The notes: generated by a model not told the origin, from the sequence alone. Counted from the first letter of the stretch, positions 1 through 10,164 are shown. The stretch: DNA of 40,160 nt from an uncultured Alphaproteobacteria bacterium (GCA_903831255.1 CAIKWZ010000028.1:1-40160), one strand, 5' to 3'. Program-made: numbers and translations.

Positions 1-524
1 GCGGATCCGGGCGGAGCCGTCTGGTCAGGATGTGGGCCTGTGAGGCCGGCGCGGCTCTGATGTCCGGCGCCGAGCTGGCGGCGACAGATGTTGAAGAGAT
101 CTCTCGCCTGTCGATCGCGGCGCTCGCCATTGACGACGCGGACCTTTGCGAGGAGCCGATCCGCCTTCTGACGGCGCTTAATCTCTGTCGTTCAAGGGGG
201 GTGAGCGTCCTCATGTCGGGAGGAAGAGAGCCGGCGGCCTGGTTTTCCGCTCCGGGCGATCTTCTGTCCAGGTTGCGGGCGACGCCTACTGCTGTCATCG
301 ACCCTCCGGATGAGGCGACGCTGCTCCTGCGCCTTCAGGAGGAGTGTCTCCGGCTTCATCTCTCCGTGCCATCGACGTCCCTGAACTATCTGGTCGAGCG
401 GATGGACCGGTCATGGGACGCGGTCGCGAGGGTCGCTGAACAGATCGTGCAGACCCCTGGCCGGGGGTTCAGTCTGCATTCGGCCCGCAATGTTCTTCGC
501 GCACTTGGTCGCGAAGCGGGGTGA
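1..524 (+). CDS. hda: HdaA/Hda-type DnaA regulatory inactivator, 5'-truncated by the window edge
   Basis: This is the C-terminal part of a DnaA-like AAA+ ATPase without the DNA-binding domain IV, the architecture of Hda/HdaA. With the sliding clamp, that family promotes hydrolysis of DnaA-bound ATP and limits re-initiation. The reading frame is open to base 3. Upstream of the first ATG (position 30) it encodes GSGRSRL, a Walker A P-loop, so that ATG is not the real start and the beginning of the gene lies outside the window. A Walker B-like IDDAD follows about 40 residues later, and the protein ends after the helical lid region. Both the Walker A lysine (here Arg, GSGRS) and the usual spacing deviate slightly, which may affect nucleotide binding. 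The clamp-binding N-terminal peptide cannot be seen. It precedes ppk1, an order common in alphaproteobacteria. The family assignment rests on motifs and context. Confidence 0.82.
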   Translation, partial: GSGRSRLVRMWACEAGAALMSGAELAATDVEEISRLSIAALAIDDADLCEEPIRLLTALNLCRSRGVSVLMSGGREPAAWFSAPGDLLSRLRATPTAVIDPPDEATLLLRLQEECLRLHLSVPSTSLNYLVERMDRSWDAVARVAEQIVQTPGRGFSLHSARNVLRALGREAG

Positions 525-640
525 GGGGCGATTTTCCCACCCGAGGCGGAACAAAACCGTAATAATTGTCTGGTAACCGTCTCGGGCAGGTCCAGCGTCA
601 AGACTGGCCGCGCGGGCGTGATGAGCGGGATTGGGCGGCT

Positions 641-2869
641 ATGGCCGGGCGAAAACCATCTGCAGGCGGCGGACAGGCGCGCAGGCCCGTTCGCGGCGGT
701 GCGGCCCCCGGGCGCACCCGCAAGGCGCGCCCGATGGTTGAGGTCCCCTCTCTGCTGTCGTCTCCGGACCGGTTCTTCAACCGCGAATTGTCCTGGCTGA
801 AATTCAACTCCCGGGTCCTCGAAGAGGCGGAAAACCGGCGTCATCCGCTTCTTGAACGTCTGCGCTTCCTGTCGATATCGGGAAGCAATCTCGATGAGTT
901 CTACATGGTTCGCGTGGCGGGCCTTCGCGAACAGGTCCGCAGCGGCCTCGGGCGCGTCAGCCAGGACGGGTTGACCCCGGCTGAGCAGATCGCCCGCATC
1001 AATTCGGTCGCAGGCGAGGTGATCCTCGAACAGCAGAGGATCTGGGTTCAGATCCGTCGGGAGATGGCTGACGACGGGCTGGTGGTGCTCGAGCTTGGCG
1101 ATGTCGATGAGGCGGATCGGGACGCTCTCAGGGCCCAGTTCATGGAACGCGTGTTTCCTGTTCTCACCCCTCTCGCCATCGATCCTGCGCACCCTTTTCC
1201 ATTCATTCCCAATCAGGGCTTCGCCGTCGGGTTTTCGCTGGTCAGAACCGGAGATGGCGTGCGTCTGCGTGCGCTAGTTCCGATCCCGACCTATGTCGAG
1301 CGTTTCATGGAGTTGCCGCCGCGGGGCGATACGCGCCGCTTCCTGTCGCTCGAGAACGTGATCACGCTCTGCCAGGATGCGCTGTTTCCCGACTGCGTGT
1401 CGAAGGGACGGTGCGTTCTGCGCGTCATTCGCGACAGCGATATCGAGATCGAAGAGGAAGCCGAGGATCTCGTCCGCGAGTTCGAAATCCTTCTCAAGCG
1501 CCGACGGCGCGGTCAGATCGTCCGGCTGAAGATCGAAAGCGGGGCGCCGGAGGATCTCAAGCGCTTCTTCATCGAGGAAATCGGCGCCGAGCCGATCGAC
1601 ATCGTCGAGATCGAGGGGGTGATGGGGATGGGGCATCTCGCCCAGCTCATCGTCGAGGGCCGGCCTGATCTTGTCTTCAAGCCGTTCGAGCCCCGTTTCC
1701 CCGAGCGGATCAGGGAACATAACGGGGACTGCTTTGCAGCCATTCGTACAAAAGACATTCTGGTTCACCACCCGTATGAGTCCTTCGATGTGGTGCTGCA
1801 GTTTCTCCGCCAGGCTGCGCGCGATCCCGATGTGGTGGCGATCAAGCAGACGCTCTATCGAACCTCCAAGAACTCCCCGATCGTCGCAGCGCTCATCGAG
1901 GCGGCCGAGGCGGGTAAGAATGTGACCGCCCTTGTCGAGATCAAGGCGAGGTTCGATGAGGAAGCGAACCTCAGATGGGCGCGGGATCTCGAGAACGCCG
2001 GCGTTCAGGTTGTCTATGGCTTCATCGAACTCAAGACCCACGCCAAGGTCAGCCTCGTCATCCGGCGGGAGCAGGGATATCTGAGGACCTATGCGCATTT
2101 CGGGACCGGCAATTACCATCCGATCACCGCCCGCATTTATGACGATCTCTCCCTGTTCACCGCTGACCCCGCCTTCGGACGCGATGCGGGGCGATTGTTC
2201 AATTACGTGACCGGGTATTCCCGTCCCCGCGAACTTGAGCGGATCGCGCTGTCGCCCGTCAATCTCAAGGCGACCCTCCTCGCGCACATCGAAGATGAGA
2301 TCGGCCATGCGAAGGCTGGCCGTCCCGCCGCCCTCTGGGCCAAGATGAACGCGCTGGTGGACGAGACCATTATCGATGCCCTCTATCGGGCCAGTTGCGC
2401 GGGTGTGACCATCCGCCTCATCGTGCGCGGCATCTGTTGTCTTCGGCCCGGCGTGCCGGGTCTTTCCGAGCGTATCGAGGTGCTTTCCATCGTCGGACGC
2501 TTTCTCGAGCATTCGAGGATCGTTTGCTTCGGAAACGGTCATGAGATGCCGTCCGATCATGCCCGCGTCTTCATTTCTTCGGCGGACTGGATGCCCAGAA
2601 ACCTCGATCGCCGGGTCGAGGCCCTCACCCCGATCCTCAATCCGACCGTGCACAATCAGGTGCTCGACCAGATCATGCTCGCCAATCTCAATGACAGGGC
2701 GCAGAGCTGGACTCTGCAGCCGGATGGAAGCTATGTCCGTAACGCAGCCGGGGAGGGAGGTCCCGTCTTCGGAGCGCACGAGTATTTCATGGAGAACCCC
2801 AGCCTTTCGGGCCGGGGAAGCGCTCTGCGGATGGCGACGCCGCCTGAGCTCAAGAAACCCAGAGGCTGA
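641..2869 (+). CDS. ppk1: Polyphosphate kinase 1
   Basis: It reversibly polymerises the gamma-phosphate of ATP into inorganic polyphosphate. The N-terminal domain starts with the family-typical [20 protein letters not shown] and [15 protein letters not shown]. The two catalytic histidines lie in THAKVSLV (about residue 467) and [11 protein letters not shown] (about residue 486), 19 residues apart as in the E. coli enzyme. The C-terminal [14 protein letters not shown] is also typical. The start is uncertain. A TTG at 566 would add 25 residues, and an ATG at 734 sits directly before the conserved core and would give 711 residues. The residues between 641 and 734 are low-complexity (Gly, Arg, Pro, Ala), so 734 is quite possible. 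No strong ribosome binding site decides. An AT-rich TAATAAT at 560-566 could be part of a promoter. ppx follows after 44 bases, so a synthesis/degradation pair is encoded together. Confidence 0.95.
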   Translation: MAGRKPSAGGGQARRPVRGGAAPGRTRKARPMVEVPSLLSSPDRFFNRELSWLKFNSRVLEEAENRRHPLLERLRFLSISGSNLDEFYMVRVAGLREQVRSGLGRVSQDGLTPAEQIARINSVAGEVILEQQRIWVQIRREMADDGLVVLELGDVDEADRDALRAQFMERVFPVLTPLAIDPAHPFPFIPNQGFAVGFSLVRTGDGVRLRALVPIPTYVERFMELPPRGDTRRFLSLENVITLCQDALFPDCVSKGRCVLRVIRDSDIEIEEEAEDLVREFEILLKRRRRGQIVRLKIESGAPEDLKRFFIEEIGAEPIDIVEIEGVMGMGHLAQLIVEGRPDLVFKPFEPRFPERIREHNGDCFAAIRTKDILVHHPYESFDVVLQFLRQAARDPDVVAIKQTLYRTSKNSPIVAALIEAAEAGKNVTALVEIKARFDEEANLRWARDLENAGVQVVYGFIELKTHAKVSLVIRREQGYLRTYAHFGTGNYHPITARIYDDLSLFTADPAFGRDAGRLFNYVTGYSRPRELERIALSPVNLKATLLAHIEDEIGHAKAGRPAALWAKMNALVDETIIDALYRASCAGVTIRLIVRGICCLRPGVPGLSERIEVLSIVGRFLEHSRIVCFGNGHEMPSDHARVFISSADWMPRNLDRRVEALTPILNPTVHNQVLDQIMLANLNDRAQSWTLQPDGSYVRNAAGEGGPVFGAHEYFMENPSLSGRGSALRMATPPELKKPRG

Positions 2870-2913
2870 CCCTGTCGGCGAGGCCTCTGATCACCGAGGA
2901 TCAGAGCAACCTG

Positions 2914-4407
2914 ATGCAGCCTACACAGGCAGCTCGATACAAGGTCTCAGACCCGCAGCCGAGATGGCGGCGGGTCGGCGTCATCGATGTCGGGTCGAAC
3001 TCGGTGCGGCTGGTCGTGCATGACGTGCGCGGACGCGCAATGCAGCAGCGCTTCAATGAAAAGGTTCTCGCAGGTCTCGGTCGGGGGCTCGGCGCGAGCG
3101 GTCGCCTCAGTCCCGAGGGCGCCGAGCTGGCTGTCGCTGCGCTGACACGCTTCGCCGCCATCACGCGGGCTCAGAAGGTCGAGACGCTGATCGCTTTTGC
3201 TACCGCTGCGGTTCGCGAGGCTGCGGACGGGCCTGCGTTCTGTGAACGCGTTCGTCAGGAAACTGGTCTCACGCTTCGTATTCTGTCGGGAGATGAGGAG
3301 GCGCGCTTCGCAGCGCTGGGCGTGCTGGCGGGGGGCGCTCCGGAGACGGAGGGCATTGTCGGGGACCTTGGAGGCTCTTCTCTCGAACTCGCCCGCATCG
3401 GGCGAGGCCGGTATCTCGGCGGCGCCACCTATCCGCTGGGGCCGCTGGCCCTCGATGGCGGGGCCGGTTTTCATGAGGGACGTGTCGTATCCCGCGTGTC
3501 GCAGGTTCTCTCGCGCGCCTCGGAGCTGGCGCGCGGGGCTGAGACCTTTTTCGCCGTCGGTGGGGCCTGGCGGTCGATCGCCTCGATCCACATGGAGATC
3601 CATCGCGCTCCACTCCACATCATCCAGAACTATGAGATGGACGCGACCAGACTCGCGCCCCTCCTCAGCGAGCTGATGTCGGGGCGCAAGCATGTGTCGC
3701 TGGTCGAGGATATCGCCAAGAAGCGCGCCTCAACCATTCCGTATGCGGCGGCTGTTCTCAAGGTCGCCCTTGAGACGGGCCGGTTCCGATCGGTGGTGGT
3801 CTCCTCTTATGGCGTGCGGGAAGGGGTTATCTTCGACTCGCTGAGCGAGACAGAGCGTCAGGAGGATCCCCTTGAGGCCGGGCTTGAAGCCCTGGTGGCG
3901 GGGGATGATCAGGCGGCGGAGTTCGGTCTTGCGCTCGTTGACTGGCTGTCGGAGATGCAGCCCTACACCCTTGCGCCGCGTCTTGCGCAAGCGGCCTGCC
4001 GCCTCGTTGATATCGGCGCGCTCCTGCATCCGGATCACCGTGCGGCCCTTGCGTTCGATCTGGTGGCGCGCGCGCCGCTTGCCGGTCTCACCCATACTGA
4101 ACGCGCCGCGCTGGCGCTCGCCGTCGCCACGCGTTTCAAACGGGGGGTCAAAAGCGATGTCTCAGAAAGGCTGCTTGAGCCCGACATGATCGGGCGAGCC
4201 CGCGCCCTTGGCTCTCTGATGCGGCTGGCGGCGGACTTTTCCGGTCGATCAGCGTCGCTTCTTCGGCATGCCAGGCTCCGGTGTGACGGCCGGACGATCG
4301 AACTTGTTGTCGACGAGACCCATGCGGCCCTCGTCTCCGAGTCCGTGCAGAGGCGTCTGGCTCATGCAGCTCAGGAGCTTCGCATGACGCCGGCGGTTCG
4401 CGCCTAG
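2914..4407 (+). CDS. ppx: Exopolyphosphatase (Ppx/GppA family)
   Basis: It hydrolyses terminal phosphate from polyphosphate, or pppGpp in the GppA branch. The ASKHA-fold phosphate-1 loop is GVIDVGSNSVRLVV at about residues 22-35. Further family landmarks are ATAAVREA, SGDEEARFAALGVL, the phosphate-2 loop VGDLGGSSLELARI and the adenosine-side motif AVGGAWRSIA. The C-terminal third (from about residue 310) is helical and corresponds to the HD-like domain of larger Ppx proteins. At 497 residues it has the size of the longer Ppx class. GAGG at about 2897 precedes the ATG. The gene follows ppk1 in the same direction and its last codons overlap the convergent rnd stop by 4 bases, so neither gene can have a conventional terminator between them. 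Ppx rather than GppA is inferred from the neighbouring ppk1. Confidence 0.93.
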   Translation: MQPTQAARYKVSDPQPRWRRVGVIDVGSNSVRLVVHDVRGRAMQQRFNEKVLAGLGRGLGASGRLSPEGAELAVAALTRFAAITRAQKVETLIAFATAAVREAADGPAFCERVRQETGLTLRILSGDEEARFAALGVLAGGAPETEGIVGDLGGSSLELARIGRGRYLGGATYPLGPLALDGGAGFHEGRVVSRVSQVLSRASELARGAETFFAVGGAWRSIASIHMEIHRAPLHIIQNYEMDATRLAPLLSELMSGRKHVSLVEDIAKKRASTIPYAAAVLKVALETGRFRSVVVSSYGVREGVIFDSLSETERQEDPLEAGLEALVAGDDQAAEFGLALVDWLSEMQPYTLAPRLAQAACRLVDIGALLHPDHRAALAFDLVARAPLAGLTHTERAALALAVATRFKRGVKSDVSERLLEPDMIGRARALGSLMRLAADFSGRSASLLRHARLRCDGRTIELVVDETHAALVSESVQRRLAHAAQELRMTPAVRA

Positions 4408-5573
4408 ACGCTCAGAACCTTTACGCCGTTCGGGGAGGCGGCGAGGGCAAGTTTTCCGGCCTTCAGCGCGAGGGCCTGATCTCCAAAGACATCCCGTCGC
4501 CATCCGCGCAGGGCCGCCACATCAGGGGAGGCTTCGCGGGCGATCCGCTCCAAGTCTGCGGCGTTGGCGATCAGACGGGGGGCGACGCCCGCATCATCGG
4601 CGGTCTGCTTGAGAAGCACTTTGAGAAGTTCGGTCAGCGCGCCGGGCGGAGGCCCTGCGCTTTCGGGCTGATCAACCTCGGGCGCGAAGGCCTTCGGGTC
4701 CGCCAGGGCGGCGTTGATCGTCTCGACAAGAGATTGGCCGTGCCGGGAGCGGGAAAATCCGGCGGGCACCGCCCGCAGACGCTCGATCGCTTCCCCGGTC
4801 CGCGGCTTTTGCTGGGCGATCTCCTGTATGGCGTCGTCCTTGAGGATGCGGCCCCGCGGCTTGTCCGTTTCCTGAGCCACCTGCTCGCGCCAGGCCGCCA
4901 CGGCGGCGAGGACCGCAAGATAGTCAGACTTGTATTTTCGGAGCTTCAGACGCTTCCATGCCTGCTGGGGGTCGAAGGCGTAGACCTCGGGGTCCACCAG
5001 GGCGGCGTGTTCATCCTCGATCCACTCTAGGCGGCCCCGGCGTTCAAGCTGTTCGCGCAGGATGACATAGATCCGGCGGAGATAGGTCACGTCGCCCTGT
5101 GCGTAGCGCAGCTGTTTTTCGGAGAGGGGGCGTCTCATCCAGTCCGTGAACTGGGAGGATTTGTCGACCTGTCCCTTCACCACGCGGGAGACCAGGTTTT
5201 CATAGCTGATCGAATCGCCAAGCCCGCAGGCCATGGCTGCGATCTGAGTGTCGAAGACAGGGGTGGGAACCTCGCCCATGATTCGTGCGAAAATCTCGAG
5301 GTCCTGACGGGCGGCGTGAAACACCTTCGTCCTTGACCGATCCGCGACCAGGGCCAAGAGGGGGGTCAGATCAAGGTCCGCCAGAGGATCCACGAGGATA
5401 TCGAAGTCCTCATTGGCCGCCTGGATGAGGCAGAGCTGAGGCCAATAGGTGCTCTCGCGGTGGAACTCCGTATCCAGGGCGATGAATGTTCCCTCAGCCA
5501 GCCGATCACAGGCTTCCGCCAGGGCCTGCGTGTCGGTGATAAGCCGGATGTCCCCCGTATCGTCTTTCGTCAA
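4404..5573 (-). CDS. rnd: Ribonuclease D
   Basis: A 3'-5' exoribonuclease that trims tRNA precursors and other structured RNAs. The DEDDy exonuclease domain is complete: ALDTEFHRES (Asp34, Glu36), FHAARQDLEIF for the second aspartate, and YAQGDVTYL for the final Tyr and Asp. The RNase D-specific DTQIAAMACG and LSEKQLRYAQGD are present. The C-terminal half contains the HRDC-type region with GEAIERLRAVP. Length (389) is normal. The start appears to be TTG at 5573: the first in-frame ATG would remove the exonuclease domain, and a GGGAG lies 8 bases upstream. An out-of-frame ATG GTT TGA minimal reading frame overlaps this TTG. The gene diverges from aspS across 123 bases and converges on ppx with a 4-base overlap. 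Confidence 0.95.
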   Translation of the reverse strand: MTKDDTGDIRLITDTQALAEACDRLAEGTFIALDTEFHRESTYWPQLCLIQAANEDFDILVDPLADLDLTPLLALVADRSRTKVFHAARQDLEIFARIMGEVPTPVFDTQIAAMACGLGDSISYENLVSRVVKGQVDKSSQFTDWMRRPLSEKQLRYAQGDVTYLRRIYVILREQLERRGRLEWIEDEHAALVDPEVYAFDPQQAWKRLKLRKYKSDYLAVLAAVAAWREQVAQETDKPRGRILKDDAIQEIAQQKPRTGEAIERLRAVPAGFSRSRHGQSLVETINAALADPKAFAPEVDQPESAGPPPGALTELLKVLLKQTADDAGVAPRLIANAADLERIAREASPDVAALRGWRRDVFGDQALALKAGKLALAASPNGVKVLSV

Positions 5574-5696
5574 ACCATGAACTCCCGCGGCGCGCCGATC
5601 AGGCTATATTGACAATCCAGAGGGCGGCATGCGCTTGTCCGGCCCATCAATCAAGTCGCTTCCGGGCGGCTTTACTCGATCAGGAGCGTTTTCCCG

Positions 5697-7502
5697 ATGC
5701 ACGCCTACAGGACGCACACCTGCGGCCAGCTCTGCTCGGAGCATGTCGGTCGGACCGTTCGCCTGTCGGGATGGATCCATCGCAAGCGGGATCATGGCGG
5801 GCTCCTGTTCGTGGATCTCCGCGATCATTACGGCCTGACGCAGTGCGTGGTGACCCCCTCGAACCCGCACTTCACCCGTCTGGAAAAGCTGAGGGTCGAG
5901 ACCGTCGTGACCCTGACGGGGGAGGTCGTCGCCCGGGAGGAGGGCACACGCAACGCCAACCTGGCGACCGGGGACATAGAGCTTCGCGTTCTTGATGTGG
6001 CTGTGCAGTCGGAAGCCGAGGAGTTGCCGCTTCCCGTGTTCGGGGAGCTTGATTATCCTGAAGAAATTCGTCTCCGTTACCGGTTTCTGGACCTGCGACG
6101 GGAGGGCCTGCACCGCAATGTGATCCTGCGCTCGGCGATCATTTCCTCCTTACGTCGTCGGATGATCGATCAGGGTTTCCAGGAGTTCCAGACCCCTATT
6201 CTGACGGCGTCGAGCCCTGAGGGGGCTCGCGACTTCCTCGTGCCGTCCCGCCTTCATCCGGGCAAGTTCTACGCTCTTCCCCAGGCGCCCCAGCAGTTCA
6301 AGCAGTTGCTGATGGTCGCAGGCTTCGACCGGTATTTCCAGATCGCACCGTGCTTCCGGGATGAGGACGCCCGCGCCGACCGATCGCCCGGTGAATTCTA
6401 TCAGCTTGATTTTGAAATGAGTTTCGTCACTCAAGAGGATGTGTTCGCAGCCATCGAACCGGTCCTTGAGGGCGTATTCAACGAATTCGGGGGCGGCCGC
6501 CCGGTGACGAACGCGCCCTTCCCCCAGATCCGGTATGCTGATTCCATCCGCAAATACGGTTCGGACAAGCCTGATCTTCGCAATCCCCTCGAAATGCAGA
6601 ACGTCTCCGACGCCTTCAGGGGATCGGGGTTCAAGGTCTTCGCTGCCATGCTGGCTGCAGATCCGGCCGTTGAGGTCTGGGGGCTGCCGGCGCCGGGAGG
6701 CGGCTCGCGCGCCTTCTGCGATAAGATGAATTCCTGGGCGCAGGGGCAGGGGCAGCCTGGGCTCGGCTATGTGTTCTGGCGGGAGGGCGAGGAGGGCGGC
6801 GCCGGCCCGATCGCCAAGAATATCGGACCGGAGCGGGTCGAGGCGATCCGCCGTCAGTTTGATCTCAAGGTCGGGGATGCGATGTTCTTCATCGCCGGAC
6901 GGCCCGGGGCCTTCTACAAGTTCGCGGGCGAAGCGCGTAACCGCGTCGGGCGCGAGCTCGGACTGGTTGAGGAGAACCAGTTCCGCTTCTGCTGGATCGT
7001 CGATTTCCCGATGTATGAGTGGAATGAGGACGAGAAGAAGATCGATTTTTCTCACAATCCCTTCTCGATGCCCAATTTCGATCACGAGGCGTTTCTCGCC
7101 CTGCGGCCTGAGGATCGTGAGACAATCGAAGGGATCACCGCTTTTCAGTACGATATCGTCTGCAACGGCGTGGAACTGTCGTCAGGAGCGATCCGGAATC
7201 ACAAGCCGGACATCATGCTCAAGGCGTTCGAGCTGGCCGGCTATGGACGCGAGACGGTCGAGGAGAAGTTCGGCGGCATGCTGAATGCGTTCCGCTTCGG
7301 GGCGCCGCCTCACGGAGGATCGGCCCCGGGCGTCGATCGTATCGTGATGCTTCTGGCGGGGGTGTCGAACCTGCGCGAGGTGATCGCCTTCCCGCTGAAC
7401 CAGCAGGCGCAGGATCTTATGATGGGTGCGCCTTCGGAGGTCACGCCCCGTCAGTTGCGGGAGTTGTCCATTCGCACCGCCGGCGCCGACCGCAAAGGCT
7501 GA
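5697..7502 (+). CDS. aspS: Aspartyl-tRNA synthetase, probably non-discriminating (Asp/Asn)
   Basis: It charges tRNA(Asp) with aspartate in the cytoplasm. An N-terminal OB fold (about residues 15-110) binds the anticodon. A class II core follows with motif 2 ([20 protein letters not shown]) and motif 3 ([13 protein letters not shown]), separated by the bacterial GAD insert. SPGEFYQ carries a small insertion relative to E. coli, which I associate with alphaproteobacteria. His33 in RKRDHGG matches the residue seen in non-discriminating bacterial enzymes that also make Asp-tRNA(Asn), whereas discriminating enzymes tend to have Leu there. That would require GatCAB elsewhere in the genome. AGGAG at 5682-5686 lies 10 bases before the ATG. 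The gene faces the reductase-like gene and ends just before a perfect hairpin at 7511-7536. Length 601 is normal. Confidence 0.97.
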   Translation: MHAYRTHTCGQLCSEHVGRTVRLSGWIHRKRDHGGLLFVDLRDHYGLTQCVVTPSNPHFTRLEKLRVETVVTLTGEVVAREEGTRNANLATGDIELRVLDVAVQSEAEELPLPVFGELDYPEEIRLRYRFLDLRREGLHRNVILRSAIISSLRRRMIDQGFQEFQTPILTASSPEGARDFLVPSRLHPGKFYALPQAPQQFKQLLMVAGFDRYFQIAPCFRDEDARADRSPGEFYQLDFEMSFVTQEDVFAAIEPVLEGVFNEFGGGRPVTNAPFPQIRYADSIRKYGSDKPDLRNPLEMQNVSDAFRGSGFKVFAAMLAADPAVEVWGLPAPGGGSRAFCDKMNSWAQGQGQPGLGYVFWREGEEGGAGPIAKNIGPERVEAIRRQFDLKVGDAMFFIAGRPGAFYKFAGEARNRVGRELGLVEENQFRFCWIVDFPMYEWNEDEKKIDFSHNPFSMPNFDHEAFLALRPEDRETIEGITAFQYDIVCNGVELSSGAIRNHKPDIMLKAFELAGYGRETVEEKFGGMLNAFRFGAPPHGGSAPGVDRIVMLLAGVSNLREVIAFPLNQQAQDLMMGAPSEVTPRQLRELSIRTAGADRKG

Positions 7503-7510
7503 TCGGCGGT

Positions 7511-7536
7511 CATCGCAGGGCTTCCACCCTGCGATG
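7511..7536. terminator. Perfect hairpin between convergent genes
   Basis: CATCGCAGGG (7511-7520) and CCCTGCGATG (7527-7536) form a 10-base-pair perfect stem around a 6-base loop, 8 bases after the aspS stop and 26 bases from the stop of the opposing gene. Neither side has a clear T-run, so it may be a bidirectional factor-independent terminator of weak type or an RNA 3'-end protector. Confidence 0.6.
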
Positions 7537-7562
7537 CGCCTGATCTCTGAAGGTGCGGCGGT

Positions 7563-9950
7563 TCAGGCGCTCTGAACCACCGCTCCGCAGGCTTCGCACA
7601 GAGCCACTCCGTCATCCGGCTTGAGCGTGAAGTGTCCGCATGACGGACATGCATCCGACAGATACTCCGAGCTTCGCTGCGCCTGAATCGGCGGGGCTTC
7701 GGTCTCGGTGCGGGTTGTCGGCTTCCGGCTTTCAAAGAGCACGATGTTGTCGGGCAGGACGCCGCGGCTGAACCCGCGCGAGATGAGTTGTTCAGGTCGG
7801 ACAGCCGGCGGCGGTTCGGCGCCTTCATGTTCCCCGCCTCCGAGGCCGTCGGCGGAGACATGATCGACTTCGGCCAGATCCTCGCGTCCGAGATAGGAGA
7901 CCGCGAGTTCGCGAAAGATGTAATCGAGAATTGATGTGGCGCGACGGATGCTGTCATTGCCTGTCACTTCGCCGGCTGGCTCGAAGCGAGTGAACACGAA
8001 TGCGTCGACGAACTCCTCGAGCGGAACGCCATACTGAAGGCCGATCGAGACAGCGATGGCGAAGTTGTTCATCAGCGACCTGAAGGCGGCGCCCTCCTTG
8101 TGCATGTCGATGAAGATCTCGCCGAGCTCTCCGTCGTCGAACTCGCCTGTGTGCAGGTAGACCTTGTGACCGCCGACGCTGGCCTTCTGAATATAGCCCT
8201 TCCGCCTGTCAGGCAGGCGCTGTCGTTCCGCAGGCCGTGGTTCGCTGATCACAATCGGCGCAGGCTGGATGCGGTCGAAATGCGTGGACTGGGTGTCGAG
8301 ACCGGCCGGCAGCCTCGCCCGTCGGCGCGCATCGGCGATGCGGCTCCTCAGGTCCGCATCGGCGCCAGGGCGTCCGGCCTCCATTCGGAGGCCAAGGCCC
8401 TCCGCCATGACGCGCTTGAGCCCCCCCAGTCGGGAGGATGACGCCCCGTCGGGGTCTGAGATCGCCGGCAGCGTCACCACAGGGGGGCGCTCGAGGCCGG
8501 GCGCGCACGCGCGAGCCATGCGGATACGGGCGTCGACCGACACTCCGTCCGAGCGCGCGAGGACGCGCGCGAGAGGGGATTTCGGGTTCGAGACAGGCCG
8601 CCGTCGACCCTGAACCGCGAGGCGGGCATCCTCTATCTCGGCCTGCGAGACCCCCAGCGCCCGAAGAAGAGCCTCTCCGTCTGTATCGAATGCGTCCGGG
8701 GACAGGCGCAGGCGGTCGCGGATCACGTCGTCTCCGACGACCCATCGGGAGAACGCCGCCGACAGGGCAAGGCCGTCCTTCATCGCCTGCTCGATCCGGT
8801 CGAGGGCTTCGCTCGTCAATCCCCGCGCCTCAAGGCGACTGCGTTCCAGACCGTCTATCTGATCGAGGGTGCGCGCCCCGAGAATGCGCAGTCTTACATC
8901 CTGTGCTTCCCGTTCGGTGGCGGCGGCCTCCAGCGCTGCGGTCACGCACGCTGAGAGGTGCGGCAGCTGTTCGTCCTCCTGCGTCAGAAGGAGATCGACC
9001 GGGTCGGGTCCGCAACTTTCGGCGACAATCCAATGCAGGGCCTCGGCCGATGGACGCTCCAGACTGGTTCGCCAGGCGTCTGACTGCGCGGCAGCGCAGA
9101 AGGCGGCCGCCGCATCAAGCCCTTCGGGGCTGTCATAGGCTTTGCCCTGAGACATGATCGCCGCGGACAGGCCCGCCAGGATGATGCGCAGGTCTCCCCC
9201 GAGGCTCGCAGCCGCTTCGGCGTCCCGGCTGAGAACCTGAAGATCAGCGTCGCCGCCTGAGGCGTATTTCGCGAGGTTGATGACCGCTCCCAACTGCGCG
9301 GAACCCCCGGATGAGGCGCTCAGGCGGATTTCGACGGCCAGGCGCGTTCGTGCCGCCTGCTCAACGACGCTGGCCATGTCGGTCGCGCTCTGGTCGCTCC
9401 AGGCGGGGATCTCCCAGACCTGGCGTCCCGGCTCGCGCGACAGGGCGGCCTGGCGTCGAAGACTGATCGCTGCGGCCCTGGGACCTCCGGGGGCTGAGAG
9501 GGCCATCTCAATCAGATCGGCGTCCGCCCCGGCTCTGAACGCGTCGACCAGAGCTTCAGATGTCGGCCGGCCGCTTTCGTCCGTCTCAATGGTGAGGGCC
9601 TCAAGGGCGTCCGCCACGGACACGAAGGCCTGAGCGGCGAGGCTGCGCGAGGCGGCTGCGGCGGCCGCGTCGGCCAGCGCCGCGGGAAGCGCGGATGCCG
9701 GCAGGGGCGTCGCACGCGGTCCGGACAGACGATCGGGCGGGGCGATCGGACTCATGCGGCGCGCGCGAATCGCATCGCACAGGCGGTCTGCAACTTCTCC
9801 GTCTCCGAGGAGCGTCCTTAGCGCCGTGAAATGCGCGTTCAGACGCCGAGGGAGCGTGGAGGAGGGCGCGTCAACTTCAAGCAACGCGATCCCGGTTTCG
9901 AGAACACGCGCCAGATGTCGGGCCTGTGACCTGATTCGCGTCTCAGACAT
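7563..9950 (-). CDS. Degenerate class II (B12-dependent) ribonucleotide reductase-like protein with TSCPD domain and zinc ribbon
   Basis: It has 795 residues against roughly 1200 for Caulobacter-type NrdJ. From about residue 578 to 690 it matches the NrdJ C-terminal TSCPD region closely ([69 protein letters not shown]). Residues about 211-530 follow the NrdJ body with decay: the AYDSPEG and [12 protein letters not shown] stretches align with AYDS-EGR and LSVESHIRMMAA in NrdJ. The active-site NPCSE appears replaced by SGGSA at 214-218, so Asn, Cys and Glu are all lost. The PTGTIG loop is absent and residues 1-210 are Ala-rich and barely recognisable. The C-terminus keeps CPSC and CEAC (zinc ribbon) but ends in VVQSA, without the terminal redox cysteine. 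GGAG at 9958-9961 lies 7 bases before the ATG. The long intact frame and conserved TSCPD argue against a pseudogene. Function is unknown. The NrdJ alignment is from memory and needs confirmation. Confidence 0.8.
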   Translation of the reverse strand: MSETRIRSQARHLARVLETGIALLEVDAPSSTLPRRLNAHFTALRTLLGDGEVADRLCDAIRARRMSPIAPPDRLSGPRATPLPASALPAALADAAAAAASRSLAAQAFVSVADALEALTIETDESGRPTSEALVDAFRAGADADLIEMALSAPGGPRAAAISLRRQAALSREPGRQVWEIPAWSDQSATDMASVVEQAARTRLAVEIRLSASSGGSAQLGAVINLAKYASGGDADLQVLSRDAEAAASLGGDLRIILAGLSAAIMSQGKAYDSPEGLDAAAAFCAAAQSDAWRTSLERPSAEALHWIVAESCGPDPVDLLLTQEDEQLPHLSACVTAALEAAATEREAQDVRLRILGARTLDQIDGLERSRLEARGLTSEALDRIEQAMKDGLALSAAFSRWVVGDDVIRDRLRLSPDAFDTDGEALLRALGVSQAEIEDARLAVQGRRRPVSNPKSPLARVLARSDGVSVDARIRMARACAPGLERPPVVTLPAISDPDGASSSRLGGLKRVMAEGLGLRMEAGRPGADADLRSRIADARRRARLPAGLDTQSTHFDRIQPAPIVISEPRPAERQRLPDRRKGYIQKASVGGHKVYLHTGEFDDGELGEIFIDMHKEGAAFRSLMNNFAIAVSIGLQYGVPLEEFVDAFVFTRFEPAGEVTGNDSIRRATSILDYIFRELAVSYLGREDLAEVDHVSADGLGGGEHEGAEPPPAVRPEQLISRGFSRGVLPDNIVLFESRKPTTRTETEAPPIQAQRSSEYLSDACPSCGHFTLKPDDGVALCEACGAVVQSA

Positions 9951-9966
9951 GGATCATCTCCGTTGA

Positions 9967-9989
9967 GGCGGCGGCAAGGGTGCGCCGCC
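9967..9989 (-). other. GC-rich hairpin in the leader of the reductase-like gene
   Basis: GGCGGCG (9967-9973) and CGCCGCC (9983-9989) can pair around a 9-base loop, just upstream of the ribosome binding site of the reductase-like gene. It could lower translation or simply reflect the high GC content. No NrdR-box-like palindrome was recognised in the 214-base divergent region 9951-10164. Confidence 0.3.
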
Positions 9990-10164
9990 GCGACTCACCT
10001 TCCATCATGATCCGCTTCGCCTCCGCTTGCCCACTCGATTTTTCGTGGTATCGCCCTGACCGGTGCGCTGGACCCGCGGGCCCGGCTGGGTCATAGTCCG
10101 CCGCGCTCGGCCGAGAAGGCCGTTTCGACGACGTCACGGCGATCCGCTGATCAGGGAGCCCTCT

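Noticed and set aside
1274-2779. 501-codon open frame on the minus strand opposite ppk1
   Set aside because: It is a shadow of ppk1 in a GC-rich genome: the ppk1 protein shows all family motifs, and the opposite translation is rich in His, Asp and Arg without domain features.
6150-7085. 311-codon minus-strand frame opposite aspS
   Set aside because: Shadow frame of aspS, with no recognisable domain or ribosome binding site.
7563-9950. Reductase-like gene as a decaying pseudogene
   Set aside because: 795 codons without a stop or frameshift, a good ribosome binding site and a nearly unchanged TSCPD domain argue for a maintained gene.
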